Positions 21,427 through 33,426 of a DNA stretch of 64,000 nt are shown here, piece after piece. Under the pieces are notes generated by a model, which did not search any database, was not told where the DNA came from, and worked only from the letters and a program-made list of their open reading frames with translations. Numbering within the stretch: position 1 is the stretch's first letter; each line of letters opens with the position of its first letter. This DNA is from Lineus longissimus. Lineage: Eukaryota; Nemertea; Pilidiophora; Heteronemertea; Lineidae. The translations under genes and the position numbers were made by a program. The stretch lies in the NCBI RefSeq assembly GCF_910592395.1, contig NC_088320.1, positions 10,347,001 to 10,411,000 of the forward strand, read 5' to 3'.

Positions 21427-24400
21427 TACCGTAACCCCAATAATAGTCTGGTAAAACATACATAACATGCTACAATATAAGATGTTATATGATTGGCTCA
21501 CTATGGCAAAGGAGGCGGCGCCTGCAAGCACGTGGCTCAGGAAAAACATATTTATGGTACCCCCAATCCAGCAAAGGACAATACTTCCACATAATAGTCT
21601 GGTAAAACATACATCACATGCTACAATATAAGATGTTATATGATTGGCTCACTAAGGCAAAGGAGGCGGCGCCTGCAAGCACGTGGCTCAGGAAAAACAT
21701 ATTTATGGTGCCCCCAATCCAGCAAAGGACAATACTTCCACATAATAGTCTGGTAAAACATACATCACATGCTACAAATATAAGATGTTATATGATTGGC
21801 TCACTAAGGTAATGGAGGCGGCGCCTGCAAGCACTTGGCTCAGGAAAAACATATTTATGGTACCCCCAATCCAGCAAAGGACAATACTTCCACATAATAG
21901 TCTGGTAAAACATACATCACATGCTACAACAATCCAGCAAAGGACAATACTTCCACATAATAGTCTGGTAAAACATACATCACATGCTACAAATATAAGA
22001 TGTTATATCATTGGCTCACAAAGGCAAAGGAGGCGGCGCCTGCAAGCACGTGGCTCAGGAAAAACATATTTATGGTACCCCCAATCCAGCAAAGGACAAT
22101 ACTTCCACATAATAGTCTGGTAAAACATACATCACATGCTACAATATAAGATGTTATATGATTGGCTCACTAAGGCAAAGGAGGCGGCGCCTGCAAGCAC
22201 GTGGCTCAGGAAAAACATATTTATGGTGCCCCCAATCCAGCAAAGGACAATACTTCCACATAATAGTCTGGTAAAACATACATCACATGCTACAACAATC
22301 CAGCAAAGGACAATACTTCCACATAATAGTCTGGTAAAACATACATCACATGCTACAAATATAAGATGTTATATCATTGGCTCACAAAGGCAAAGGAGGC
22401 GGCGCCTGCAAGCACGTGGCTCAGCAAAAAACATATTTATGGTACCCCCAATCCAGCAAAGGACAATACTTCCGCACAATAGTCTGGTAAAACATACATA
22501 ACATGCCACAATATAAGATGTTATATGATTGGCCATACATAACATGTTATATGATTGGCCATACATAACATGCTACAATATAAGATGTTATATGATTGGC
22601 TCACTAAGGCAAAGGAGGCGGCGCCTGCAAGCACGTGGCTCAGGAAAAACATATTTATAGTACCCCCAATCCAGCAAAGGACAATACTTCCACATAATAG
22701 TCTGGTAAAACATATATAACATGCTACAATATCAGATGTTATATGATTGGCTCACCAAGGTAAAGGAGGCGGGGCCTGCAAGCACGTGGCTCAGGAAAAA
22801 CATATTTATGGTACCCCAATCCAGCAAAGGGCAATACTTCCACATTATAGTCTGATAAATTATACATCACATGCTAATAGTCTGGTAAAACATACATCAC
22901 ATGCTACAAATATAAGATGTTATATGATTGGCTCACTAAGGTAAATGAGGCGGCGCCTGCAAGCACGTGGCTCAGGAAAAACATATTTATGGTACCCCCA
23001 ATGCAGCAAAGGACAATACTTCCACATAATAGTCTGGTAAAACATACATCACATGCTACAAATATAAGATGTTATATGATTGGCTCACAAAGGCAAAGGA
23101 GGCAGCGCCTGCAAGCACGTGGCTCAGGAAAAACATATTTATGGTACCCCCAATCCAGCAAAGCACAATATTTCCGCATAATCGTCTGGTAAAACATACA
23201 TCACATGCTACAATATAAGATGTTATATGATTGGCTCACTAAGGCAAAGGAGGCGGCGCCAATCCAGCAAAGGAGAATACTTCCACATAATAGTCTGGTA
23301 AAACATACATAACATGCTACAATATAAGATGTTATATGATTGGCCCACTAAGGCAAAGGAGGCGGCGCCTGCAAGCACGTGGCTCAGGAAAAACATATTT
23401 ATGGTACCCCCAATCCAGCAAAGGGCAATACTTCCACATAATAGTCTGGTAAAACATACATCACATGCTACAAATACAAGATGTTATATGATTGGCTCAC
23501 TAAGGCAAAGGAGGCGGCGCCTGCAAGCACGTGGCTCAGGAAAAACATATTTATGGTACCCCCAATCCAGCAAAGGACAATACTTCCACATAATAGTCTG
23601 GTAAAACATACATCACATGCTACAATATAAGATGTTATATGATTAGCTCACTAAGGCAAAAGAGGAGGCGCCTGCAAGCACGTGGCTCAGGAAAAACATA
23701 TTTATGGTACCCCCAATCCAGCAAAGGACAATACTTCCACATAACCACATAATAGTCTGGTAAAACATACATCACATGCTACAATATAAGATGTTATATG
23801 ATTAGCTCACTAAGGCAAAGGAGGCGGCGCTTGCAAGCACGTGGCTCAGGAAAAACATATTTATGGTACCCCCAATCCAGCAAAGGACAATACTTCCACA
23901 TAACCACATAATAGTCTGGTAAAACATACATCACATGCTACAAATATAAGATGTTATATGATTGGCTCACTAAGGTAAAGGAGGCGGCGCCTGCAAGCAC
24001 GTGGCTCAGGAAAAACATATTTATAGTACCCCCAATCCAGCAAAGGACAATACTTCAACATAATAGTCTGGTAAAACATACATAACATGCTACAATAGCA
24101 GATGTTATATGATTGGCTCACTAAGGCAAAGGAGGCAGCGCCTGCAAGCACGTGGCTCAGGAAAAACATATTTATGGTACCCCCAATCCAGCAAAGGGAA
24201 TACTTCCACATTATAGTCTGATAAATTATACATCACATGCTAATAGTCTGGTAAAACATACATCACATGCTACAAATATAAGATGTTATATGATTGGCTC
24301 ACTAAGGTAAAGGAGGCGGCGCCTGCAAGCACTTGGCTCAGGAAAAACATATTTATGGTACCCCCAATCCAGCAAAGGACAATACTTCCGCATAATAGTC

Positions 24401-26455
24401 TGGTAAAACATACATCACATGCTACAATATAAGATGTTATATGATTGGCTCACTAAGGCAAAGGAGGTGGCGCCAATCCAGCAATGGAGAATACTTCCAT
24501 ATAATAGTCTGGTAAAACATACATAACATGCTACAATATAAGATGTTATATGATTGGCTCACTAAGGCAAAGGAGGCGGCGCCTACAAGCACGTGGACTA
24601 GGAAAAACATATTTATGGTACCCCCAATCTAGCAAAGGACAATACTTCCACATAATAGTCTGGTAAAACATACATCACATGCTACAAATACAAGATGTTA
24701 TATGATTGGCTCACTAAGGTAAAGGAGGCGGCGCCTGCAAGCACGTGGCTCAGGAAAAACATATTTATAGTACCCCAAATCCAGCAAAGGACAATACTTC
24801 CACATAATAGTCTGGTAAAACATACATAACATGCTACAATAGCAGATGTTATATGATTGGTTCACTAAGGCAAAGGAGGCGGCGCCTGCAAGCACGTGGC
24901 TCAGGAAAAACATATTTATGGTACCCCCAATCCAGCAAAGGGCAATACTTCCACATTATAGTCTGATAAATTATACATCACATGCTAATAGTCTGGTATA
25001 ACATACATCACATGCTACAAATATAAGATGTTATATGATTGGCTCACTAAGGTAATGGAGGCGGCGCCTGCAAGCACTTGGCTCAGGAAAAACATATTTA
25101 TGGTACCCCCAATCCAGCAAAGGACAATACTTCCACATAATAGTCTGGTAAAACATACATCACATGCTACAACAATCCAGCAAAGGACAATACTTCCACA
25201 TAATAGTCTGGTAAAACATACATCACATGCTACAAATATAAGATGTTATATCATTGGCTCACAAAGGCAAAGGAGGCGGCGCCTGCAAGCACGTGGCTCA
25301 GGAAAAACATATTTATGGTACCCCCAATCCAGCAAAGGACAATACTTCCGCATAATAGTCTGGTAAAACATACATAACATGCTACAATATAAGATGTTAT
25401 ATGATTGGCCATACATAACATGTTATATGATTGGCCATACATAACATGCTACAATATAAGATGTTATATGATTGGCTCACTAAGGCAAAGGAGGCGGCGC
25501 CTGCAAGCACGTGGCTCAGGAAAAACATATTTATAGTACCCCCAATCCAGCAAAGGACAATACTTCCACATAATAGTCTGGTAAAACATATATAACATGC
25601 TACAATATCAGATGTTATATGATTGGCTCACCAAGGTAAAGGAGGCGGGGCCTGCAAGCACGTGGCTCAGGAAAAACATATTTATGGTACCCCCAATCCA
25701 GCAAAGGGCAATACTTCCACATTATAGTCTGATAAATTATACATCACATGCTAATAGTCTGGTAAAACATACATCACATGCTACAAATATAAGATGTTAT
25801 ATGATTGGCTCACTAAGGTAAATGAGGCGGCGCCTGCAAGCACGTGGCTCAGGAAAAACATATTTATGGTACCCCCAATGCAGCAAAGGACAATACTTCC
25901 ACATAATAGTCTGGTAAAACATACATCACATGCTACAAATATAAGATGTTATATGATTGGCTCACAAAGGCAAAGGAGGCAGCGCCTGCAAGCACGTGGC
26001 TCAGGAAAAACATATTTATGGTACCCCCAATCCAGCAAAGGACAATACTTCCGCATAATCGTCTGGTAAAACATACATCACATGCTACAATATAAGATGT
26101 TATATGATTGGCTCACTAAGGCAAAGGAGGCGGCGCCAATCCAGCAAAGGAGAATACTTCCACATAATAGTCTGGTAAAACATACATAACATGCTACAAT
26201 ATAAGATGTTATATGATTGGCCCACTAAGGCAAAGGAGGCGGCGCCTGCAAGCACGTGGCTCAGGAAAAACATATTTATGGTACCCCCAATCCAGCAAAG
26301 GGCAATACTTCCACATAATAGTCTGGTAAAACATACATCACATGCTACAAATACAAGATGTTATATGATTGGCTCACTAAGGCAAAGGAGGCGGCGCCTG
26401 CAAGCACGTGGCTCAGGAAAAACATATTTATGGTACAATAAATTAATCAAAACTA
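21427..26455 (+). repeat. Long 151-bp satellite array (about 30-35 units)
   Basis: The same unit as at 1.6-2.7 and 4.4-5.7 kb but in opposite orientation. Each begins near GTACCCCCAATCCAGCAAAGG and ends GGAAAAACATATTTATG. Units vary by truncation, for example GGCGGCGCC joined directly to AATCCAGC at 23258 and 26135, and CAACAATCCAGC junctions at ~21930, 22292 and 25170. The duplicated GGCCATACATAACATG mini-unit occurs at 22535 and 25410. A segment of about 1 kb (from ~22500) is repeated 2,877 bp downstream. Many open frames cross it, but they shift frame from unit to unit and are not genes. Confidence 0.92.
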
Positions 26456-26914
26456 GAAATATATAACACAATTGGGGCAAATTGCGAATGTATGCCCCCG
26501 CTCTGGTGTGTTCGGTGTGTTAATATGTTCATTGCGCGCGTTATTTAGCCTATAAATATGAAATTGTGGCTATAAGCGCACCTCGAATATAAGCGCAGTG
26601 CGCTTATAAGCGCATAAATACGATAATATCTTCTCTGTGGCTGTTTATGAAATTTTGTGGAGGCTCTCAAATAACATCCACAATAATATGGCTGTTGACT
26701 GGGCTAGTTGGTCTGACAATAGACATGCACGTGAACAGCAGTTTTTGCCGTTTCCAAGGCGATTGCCTGTTAGCAATTTACACAGAAGATCAGTGGGCAA
26801 GCTGTTGACCCTGTTACTGGAACAGCATCAATTATGCGATCGCCTGGAATCAGTCACAGAATATCTGGTACTCAGGAAGTTAAAGACTAGTCACTGCCGG
26901 GTAGCTAGTGCAAT

Positions 26915-27150
26915 CTGCTAGAATCAGTCACAGAATATCCATTGCTTACATGCTAATGAATAACAACTGTCAGGCTATTTATCCCTTCTCCTGGTGTCAG
27001 TCACAGAATATCCAATGCTCGGATATCAATGAATAGGAATTGCCTAGCTATTTATCTCATCTCCTGATGTCTGTCACAGAATATCCAATGCTCGGATATC
27101 AATGAATAGCAACTGCGTGGCTATTTATCTCATCTCTTATCTTATCTCAT
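26915..27150. repeat. ~85-bp tandem repeat
   Basis: Units share GTCACAGAATATCCA(A/T)TGC and AATGAATA...CTATTTATC(T/C)C. About three copies follow one another, with a related fragment just upstream at 26860. Confidence 0.8.
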
Positions 27151-27159
27151 CTCAGCAAA

Positions 27160-28440
27160 AATCTAAGATGGCGGCTGGATGCCATTTTGGATTCTGGAAT
27201 GCGCCCAAAATCGATAGAGAAACTCCCCTACTGAAGACCATTACACCACAAAAGTTTGAAGTGTGTCAAACCTCTAGTTCTTCAGTTAACAATCGGAATA
27301 CCAAAATCTAAGTTGGCAGCTGGCAGCCATATTGGATTTTGGAACATGCCCAAAATTGATAGAGAGCATCCCCTGAATGACCATTGCACCACAAAAGTTT
27401 GAAGTGTGTCAAACCTCTAGTTCTTCAGTTAACAATCAGAATACCAAAATCTAAGTTGGCTGCTGGCAGCCATATCGAATTTTGGGTCAGACCCAAAATC
27501 GACAGGAAACCTCCCCTACACAACCTCATCACACCACATAAGTTTCAGGTCTGTCACTCACTTGGTTCTTGAGTTACAGGTCGGAATGCGAAAAACCAAG
27601 ACGGGCCTGGCAGCCATCTTGGATTTCAGATCGGGCCAAAAATGGATAGGGAACCTCCCCTACACTAGGTTATAACACCACATAAGTTTCAGGTCTGTCA
27701 CTCACTCGGTTCTTAATTTACGGGGCGGAATACAAATCACCAAGTCGGGGACCTGGTGGCCATCTTTGATTTCGGGTCTGGCCCAAAATCGATAGGGAAT
27801 CTCCCCTACCATAGACCATTACGCCACAAAAGTTTGAAGACTGTTGGACCTCTGGTTGTCCAGTTAACGAGCGGAATGCCAAAATCTAAGATGGTGGCTG
27901 GCGGCCATCTTTGATTTCGGGTCGGGCCCAAAATCAAAAGGGAATCTCCCCTACCATAGACCATTACGCCACAAAAGTTTGAAGACTGTTGGACCTCTGG
28001 TTCTCCAGTTAACGAGCGGAATGCCAAAATCTAAGATGGTGGCTGGTGGCCATCTTTGATTTCGGGTCGGGCCCAAAATCAAAAGGGAATCTCCACTACC
28101 ATAGACCATTACGCCACAAAAGTTTGAAGACTGTTGGACCTCCGGTTCTCCAGTTAACGAGCGGAATGCGAAAATCTAAGATGGTGGCTGGCGGCCATCT
28201 TTGATTTCGGGTCGGGCCCAAGATCGATAGAGAACCTCCCCTACCATAGACCATCCCACCTCAAAAGTTTGAAGACTGTTGGACCTCTGGTTCTCTAGTA
28301 AACGAGCGGAATGCGAAAATCTAAGATGGGGGCTAGCGGCCATATTGGATTTTGGAACGCGCCAAAAAACAATAGGGACCCTTTGACACACTAGGCCTAC
28401 ACCCCCTAAAAATTTCAAGTCAGCCGAGCAAGGGGTTCTT
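27160..28440. repeat. ~146-bp minisatellite with recurring AAGATGG(C/T)GGC
   Basis: About nine diverged units with starts near 27165, 27310, 27455, 27600, 27740, 27890, 28035, 28180 and 28320. Each contains (A)AGATGG(C/T)GGCTGG-like and GGCCATCTTTGATTT-like words facing one another, then CCCAAAATCGATAGGGAA and CCACAAAAGTTTGAAG. AAGATGGCGGC (27167) equals the commonly cited YY1 consensus. A regulatory role is unproven. Confidence 0.85.
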
Positions 28441-28540
28441 GAGTTATAGTCTGGAATTCAGTGCGGCGGACGCGGACGCGGTGGCGGCGGCGGCCGGAAA
28501 CCAATTAAGAACATAATGCCCCCACTTAAGCGGGGGCATA

Positions 28541-29539
28541 ATTAATCAAAGAATGCTCTTTATAAACATTGGAAGGAAATTTATGGTGCAATAAATTAAT
28601 CAAAATTAAAACAGTTTAAAATTAAAACAGTTTTCCATCTCCTAGACTAGTTGCCGGCCAAGGCTTAGGAGGCAAGTCTCCCCCGGAGAACTTCCTCCAC
28701 TGCCCAAGGTGACTAGTCACTTGTGTGTCAGGTCGCCTGGGTGTCTAGTTCTTTTCAACCTGTTTCAAGCCACATCAAAGTGCATGAACGTTCACTTCCA
28801 AGTTAAGAAATAACATAGACAATTTAGAAAGGGAGATGAAGTGCAATACCTATTGCCCCTTTAAGAGTCACTACAGTGTGGTGCTGCCACTTTCATGTCA
28901 ACGGGTTAACAGATGTAAACAATGCAAGTTTGATAAAAGAAGCAATTACACTGTCTTATATCAAACTTGCATTGTTTACATCTGTCTTATTCAAGTGAAA
29001 AGTACCCCCAATCCAGCAAAGGACAATACTTCAACATAATAGTCTGGTAAAACATACATCACATGCTACAATATAAGATGTTATATGATTTGCTCACCAA
29101 GGCAAAGGAGGCGGCGCCTGCAAGCACGTGGCTCAGGCAAAACATATTTATGGTACAATAAATTAATCAAAATTAAAATAGAGTTTAAAATTAAAACAGA
29201 GTTTTCCATCTCCTAGACTAGTTGCAGGCCAAGGCTAAGGAGGCCAGTCTCCCACGGAGAACTTTCTCCACTGCCCAAGGTGACTAGTCACTTGTGTGTC
29301 AGGTCGCCTGGGTGTCTAGTTTCCACGAGGCTATGCTAGTGGAGAACTGGATGGCGGTTGGCTCTAGATGAGCTCATCCGCTCTGGGTGACTAGTCACCC
29401 ACCTGAGACAGGTGGCACTGGCTTACAGGTTACCAGTGGCAGGTAGCTAGCCTGACCTAACATTAAATCAAAGAATGATCTTCTATAAACATTGGAAGGA
29501 AATTTATGGTACAATAAATTAATCAAAATTAATTAAAGA
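28541..29539 (+). repeat. Start of the plus-strand higher-order array (partial unit)
   Basis: Contains a half 267-bp module joined to the GTCTAGTTCTTTTCAACC junction, the dyad segment, one 151-bp unit (about 29005-29156), then a full 267-bp module (about 29165-29460) and the LINE-derived linker. At 28910-28984 the dyad segment is folded back: two 26-nt arms in perfect inverse order separated by 23 nt. Confidence 0.82.
28910..28984. repeat. 26-nt perfect inverted repeat at an array junction
   Basis: The left arm 28910-28935 starts CAGATGTAAACAATGCAAG; the right arm 28959-28984 is its exact reverse complement. Normal units have only the right-arm orientation. Confidence 0.9.
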
Positions 29540-31478
29540 ATGATCTTTTATAAACATTGGAAGGAAGTAGGGATAAATTATATTTCAGATTTACTAAGAC
29601 CAGACAAAACAGTGATACCTTTTGAATCACTGGGACTAAAATCAACCGAATGGTTCAAATGGAGAGGTTTAATGGATGTTATTATAAATAAGATTTGGGG
29701 TTATAATTTTAACACTATAACAATAATGTAAGATCTACGCAGAAACCGTAGAAGTCTAAGAGACAATCATGCCCAACGGTATAAATCAGCCTCAAGTGAC
29801 TGATGCCTACCTGTAATCAGCTACAGGTGACCGATAGCGACATAAGGAGATCAACCGGACTGGTGAAACCAGTAGATCGCTTGGATTTATAAACTGCGAA
29901 GGCATCTTAAAGCCATTGACGCTATATTTCCATCAACCAAATTTCAGGTTGCGCAGCGTTATGTTACCTCTATGACGCATGTCCAGGTTATGTCCTAAAT
30001 TTAGTATTTCTGGTTTAAACTAAAAGTATGGACTTTCATGTATCATGTTCAGATGTCTAAGATAAGTAAGACTTTTCTTTTCAACCTGTTTCAAGCACCA
30101 TCACAGTGCACGAACGTTCAGTTCCAAGTTAAGAAATAACATAGTGTAATCTCTATTGCCCCTTTAAGAGTCACTACAGTGTGGTGCTGCCACCTTCATG
30201 TCAACGGGTTAACAGTGTAATTGCTTCTTTTATCAAACTTGCATTGTTTACATCTGTCTTATTCAAGTGAACCGTACCCCCAATCCAGCAAAGGACGATA
30301 CTTCCACATAATAGTCTGGTAAAACATACAACACATGCTACAATATAAGATGTTATATGATTGGCTCACTAAGGCAAAGGAGGCGGCGCCTGCAAGCACG
30401 TGGCTCAGGAAAAACATATTTATGGAACAATAAATTAATCAAAATTAATCAAAGAATGCTCTTTATAAACACTGGAAGGAAATTTATGGTACAATAAATT
30501 AATCAAAATTAAAACAGAGTTTAAAATTAAAACAGTTTTCCATCTCCTAGACTAGTTGCCGGCCAAGGCTTAGGAGGCAAGTCTCCCCCGGAGAACTTTC
30601 TCCACTGCCCAAGGTGACTAGTCACTTGTGTGTCAGGTCGCCTGGGTGTCTAGTTCTTTTCAACCTGTTTCAAGCCACATCAAAGTGCACGAACGTTCAG
30701 TTCCAAGTTAAGAAATAACACAGACAATTAAGAAAGGGAGATGAAGTGTAATCCCTATTGCCCCTTTAAGAGTCACTACAGTGTGGTGCTGCCACTTTCA
30801 TGTCAACGGGTTAACAGTGTAATTGCTTCTTTTATCAAACTTGCATTGTTTACATCTGTCTTATTCAAGTGAACCGTACCCCCAATCCAGCAAAGGACGA
30901 TACTTCCACATAATAGTCTGGTAAAACATACAACACATGCTACAATATAAGATGTTATATGATTGGCTCACTAAGGCAAAGGAGGCGACGCCTGCAAGCA
31001 CGTGGCTCAGGAAAAACATATTTATGGTATAATAAATTAATCAAAACTAATCAAAGAATGATCTTTTATAAACATTGGAAGGAAATTTATGGTACAATAA
31101 ATTAATCAAAATTAAAATAGAGTTTAATATTAAAACCGAGTTTTCCGTCTCCTAGACTAGTTGCCGGCCAAGGCTAAGGAGGCCAGTCTCCCACGGAGAA
31201 CTTTCTCCACTGCTCAAGGTGACTAGTCACTTGTGTGTCAGGTCGCCTGGGTGTCTAGTTTCCACGAGGCTATGCCTGTGGAGAACTAGATGGCCGTTGG
31301 CTCTAGATGAGCTCATCCGCTCTGGGGGACTAGTCACCCACCTGAGACAGGTGGCACTGGCTTACAGGTTACCAGTGGCAGGTAGCTAACCCGACCTAAC
31401 ATTAAATCAAAGAATGATCTTCTATAATCATAGGAAGGAAATTTATGGTACAATAAATTAATCAAGATTAATTAAAGA
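29540..31478 (+). repeat. Higher-order unit U1, 1,939 bp (n = 1)
   Basis: Measured from one LINE-fragment start codon to the next. It has one 605-bp subunit. The LINE frame ends early (29731) because of a small deletion (AACACTATAACAATAATG in place of AACACTGATAACAATAATG). Confidence 0.9.
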
Positions 31479-33426
31479 ATGATCTTTTATAAACATTGGA
31501 AGGAAGTAGGGATAAATTATATTCCAGATTTACTAAGACCAGACAAAACAGTGATACCTTTTGAATCACTGGGACTAAAAGCAACCGAATGGTTCAAATG
31601 GAGAGGGTTAATGGATGTTATTATAAATAAGATTTTGGGTTATAATTTTAACACTGATAACAATAATGTAAGATCTACGCAGAAACCGTAGAAGTCTAAG
31701 AGACAATCATGCCCAACGGTATAAATCAGCCTCAAGTGACTGATGCCTACCTGTAATCAGCTACAGGTGACCGATAGCGACATAAGGAGATCAACCGGAC
31801 TGGTGAAACCAGTAGATCGCTTGGATTTATAAACTGCGAAGGCATCTTAAAGCCTTTGACGCTATATTTCCATCAACCAAATTTCAGGTTGCGCAGCGTT
31901 ATGTAACCTCTATGACGCATGTCCAGGTTATGTCCTAAATTTAGTATTTCTGGTTTAAACTAAAAGTATGGACTTTCATGTATCATGTTCAGATGTCTAA
32001 GATAAGTCAGACTTTTCTTTTCAACCTGTTTCAAGCCACATCAAAGTGCACGAACGTTCAGTTCCAAGTTAAGAAATAACATAGTGTAATCCCTATTGCC
32101 CCTTTAAGAGTCACTACAGTGTGGTGCTGCCACCTTCATGTCAACGGGTTAACAGTGTAATTGCTTCTTTTATCAAACTTGCATTGTTTACATCTGTCTT
32201 ATTCAAGTGAACCGTACCCCCAATCCAGCAAAGGACGATACTTCCACATAATAGTCTGGTAAAACATACAACACATGCTACAATATAAGATGTTATATGA
32301 TTGGCTCACTAAGGCAAAGGAGGCGGCGCCTGCAAGCACGTGGCTCAGGAAAAACATATTTATATTATATTTATACAATAAATTAATCAAAATTAATCAA
32401 AGAATGCTCTTTTAGACATTGGAAGGAAATTTATGGTACAATAAATTAATCAAAATAAAAAACAGAGTTTAAAATTAAAACAGTTTTCCATCTCCTAGAC
32501 TAGTTGCCGGCCAAGGCTTAGGAGGCAAGTCTCCCCCGGAGAACTTTCTCCACTGCCCAAGGTGACTAGTCACTTGTGTGTCAGGTCGCCTGGGTGTCTA
32601 GTTCTTTTCAACCTGTTTCAAGCCACATCAAAGTGCACGAACGTTCAGTTCCAAGTTAAGAAATAACATAGACAATTTAGAAAGGGAGATGAAGTGTAAT
32701 CCCTATTGCCCCTTTAAGAGTCACTACAGTGTGGTGCTGCCACCTTCATGTCAACGGGTTAACAGTGTAATTGCTTCTTTTATCAAACTTGCATTGTTTA
32801 CATCTGTCTTATTCAAGTGAACCGTACCCCCAATCCAGCAAAGGACAATACTTCAACATAATAGTCTGGTAAAACATACATCACATGCTACAAAATAAGA
32901 TGTTATATGATTGGCTCACTAAGGCAAAGGAAGCGGCACCTGCAAGCACGTGGCTCAGGAAAAACATATTTATGGTACAATAAATTAATCAAAACTAATC
33001 AAAGAATGATCTTTTATAAACATTGGAAGGAAATTTATGGTACAATAAATTAATCAAAATTAAAATAGAGTTTAAAATTAAAACAGAGTTTTCCATCTCC
33101 TAGACTAGTTGCCGGCCAAGGCTAAGGAGGCCAGTCTCCCACGGAGAACTTTCTCCACTGCCCAAGGTGACTAGTCACTTGTGTGTCAGGTCGCCTGGGT
33201 GTCTAGTTTCCACGAGGCTATGGTAGTGGAGAACTAGATGGCCGTTGGCTCTAGATGAGCTCATCCGCTCTGGGTGACTAGTCACCCACCTGAGACAGGT
33301 GGCACTGGCTTACAGGTTACCAGTGGCAGGTTGCTAACCTGACCTAACATTAAATCAAAGAATGATCTTCTATAAACATTGGAAGGAAATTTATGGTACA
33401 ATAAATTAATCAAAATTAATTAAAGA
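31479..33426 (+). repeat. Higher-order unit U2, 1,948 bp (n = 1)
   Basis: One 605-bp subunit. The excess of about 9 bp comes partly from a TATATTATATTTATAC insertion after the 151-bp unit near 32360. The 70-codon LINE frame (31479-31691) is intact. Confidence 0.88.

Larger units (their letters stand above)
26456..28540. mobile_element. 2.1-kb insertion of unknown type in the satellite
   Basis: Satellite sequence stops after CAAAACTA (26455) and resumes with AATTAATCAAAGAATG (about 28540), which fits an approximate 5-bp AA(C/T)TA duplication. TATGCCCCCGCT (26491-26502) is inverted at 28529-28540, and the right end is a hairpin built on GCCCCCACTTAAGCGGGGGC. The interior has an inverted TAAGCGC/GCGCTTA at ~26595-26611, four CAGTCACAGAATATC-type repeats and a ~146-bp minisatellite. 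A 95-codon frame at 26637-26921 matches nothing I recognise. It could be a MITE-like or foldback element; the class is undetermined. Confidence 0.5.

Noticed and set aside
26637-26921. 95-codon open frame as a host gene
   Set aside because: No recognisable domain. It lies inside an inserted repeat element and begins and ends in repetitive sequence.
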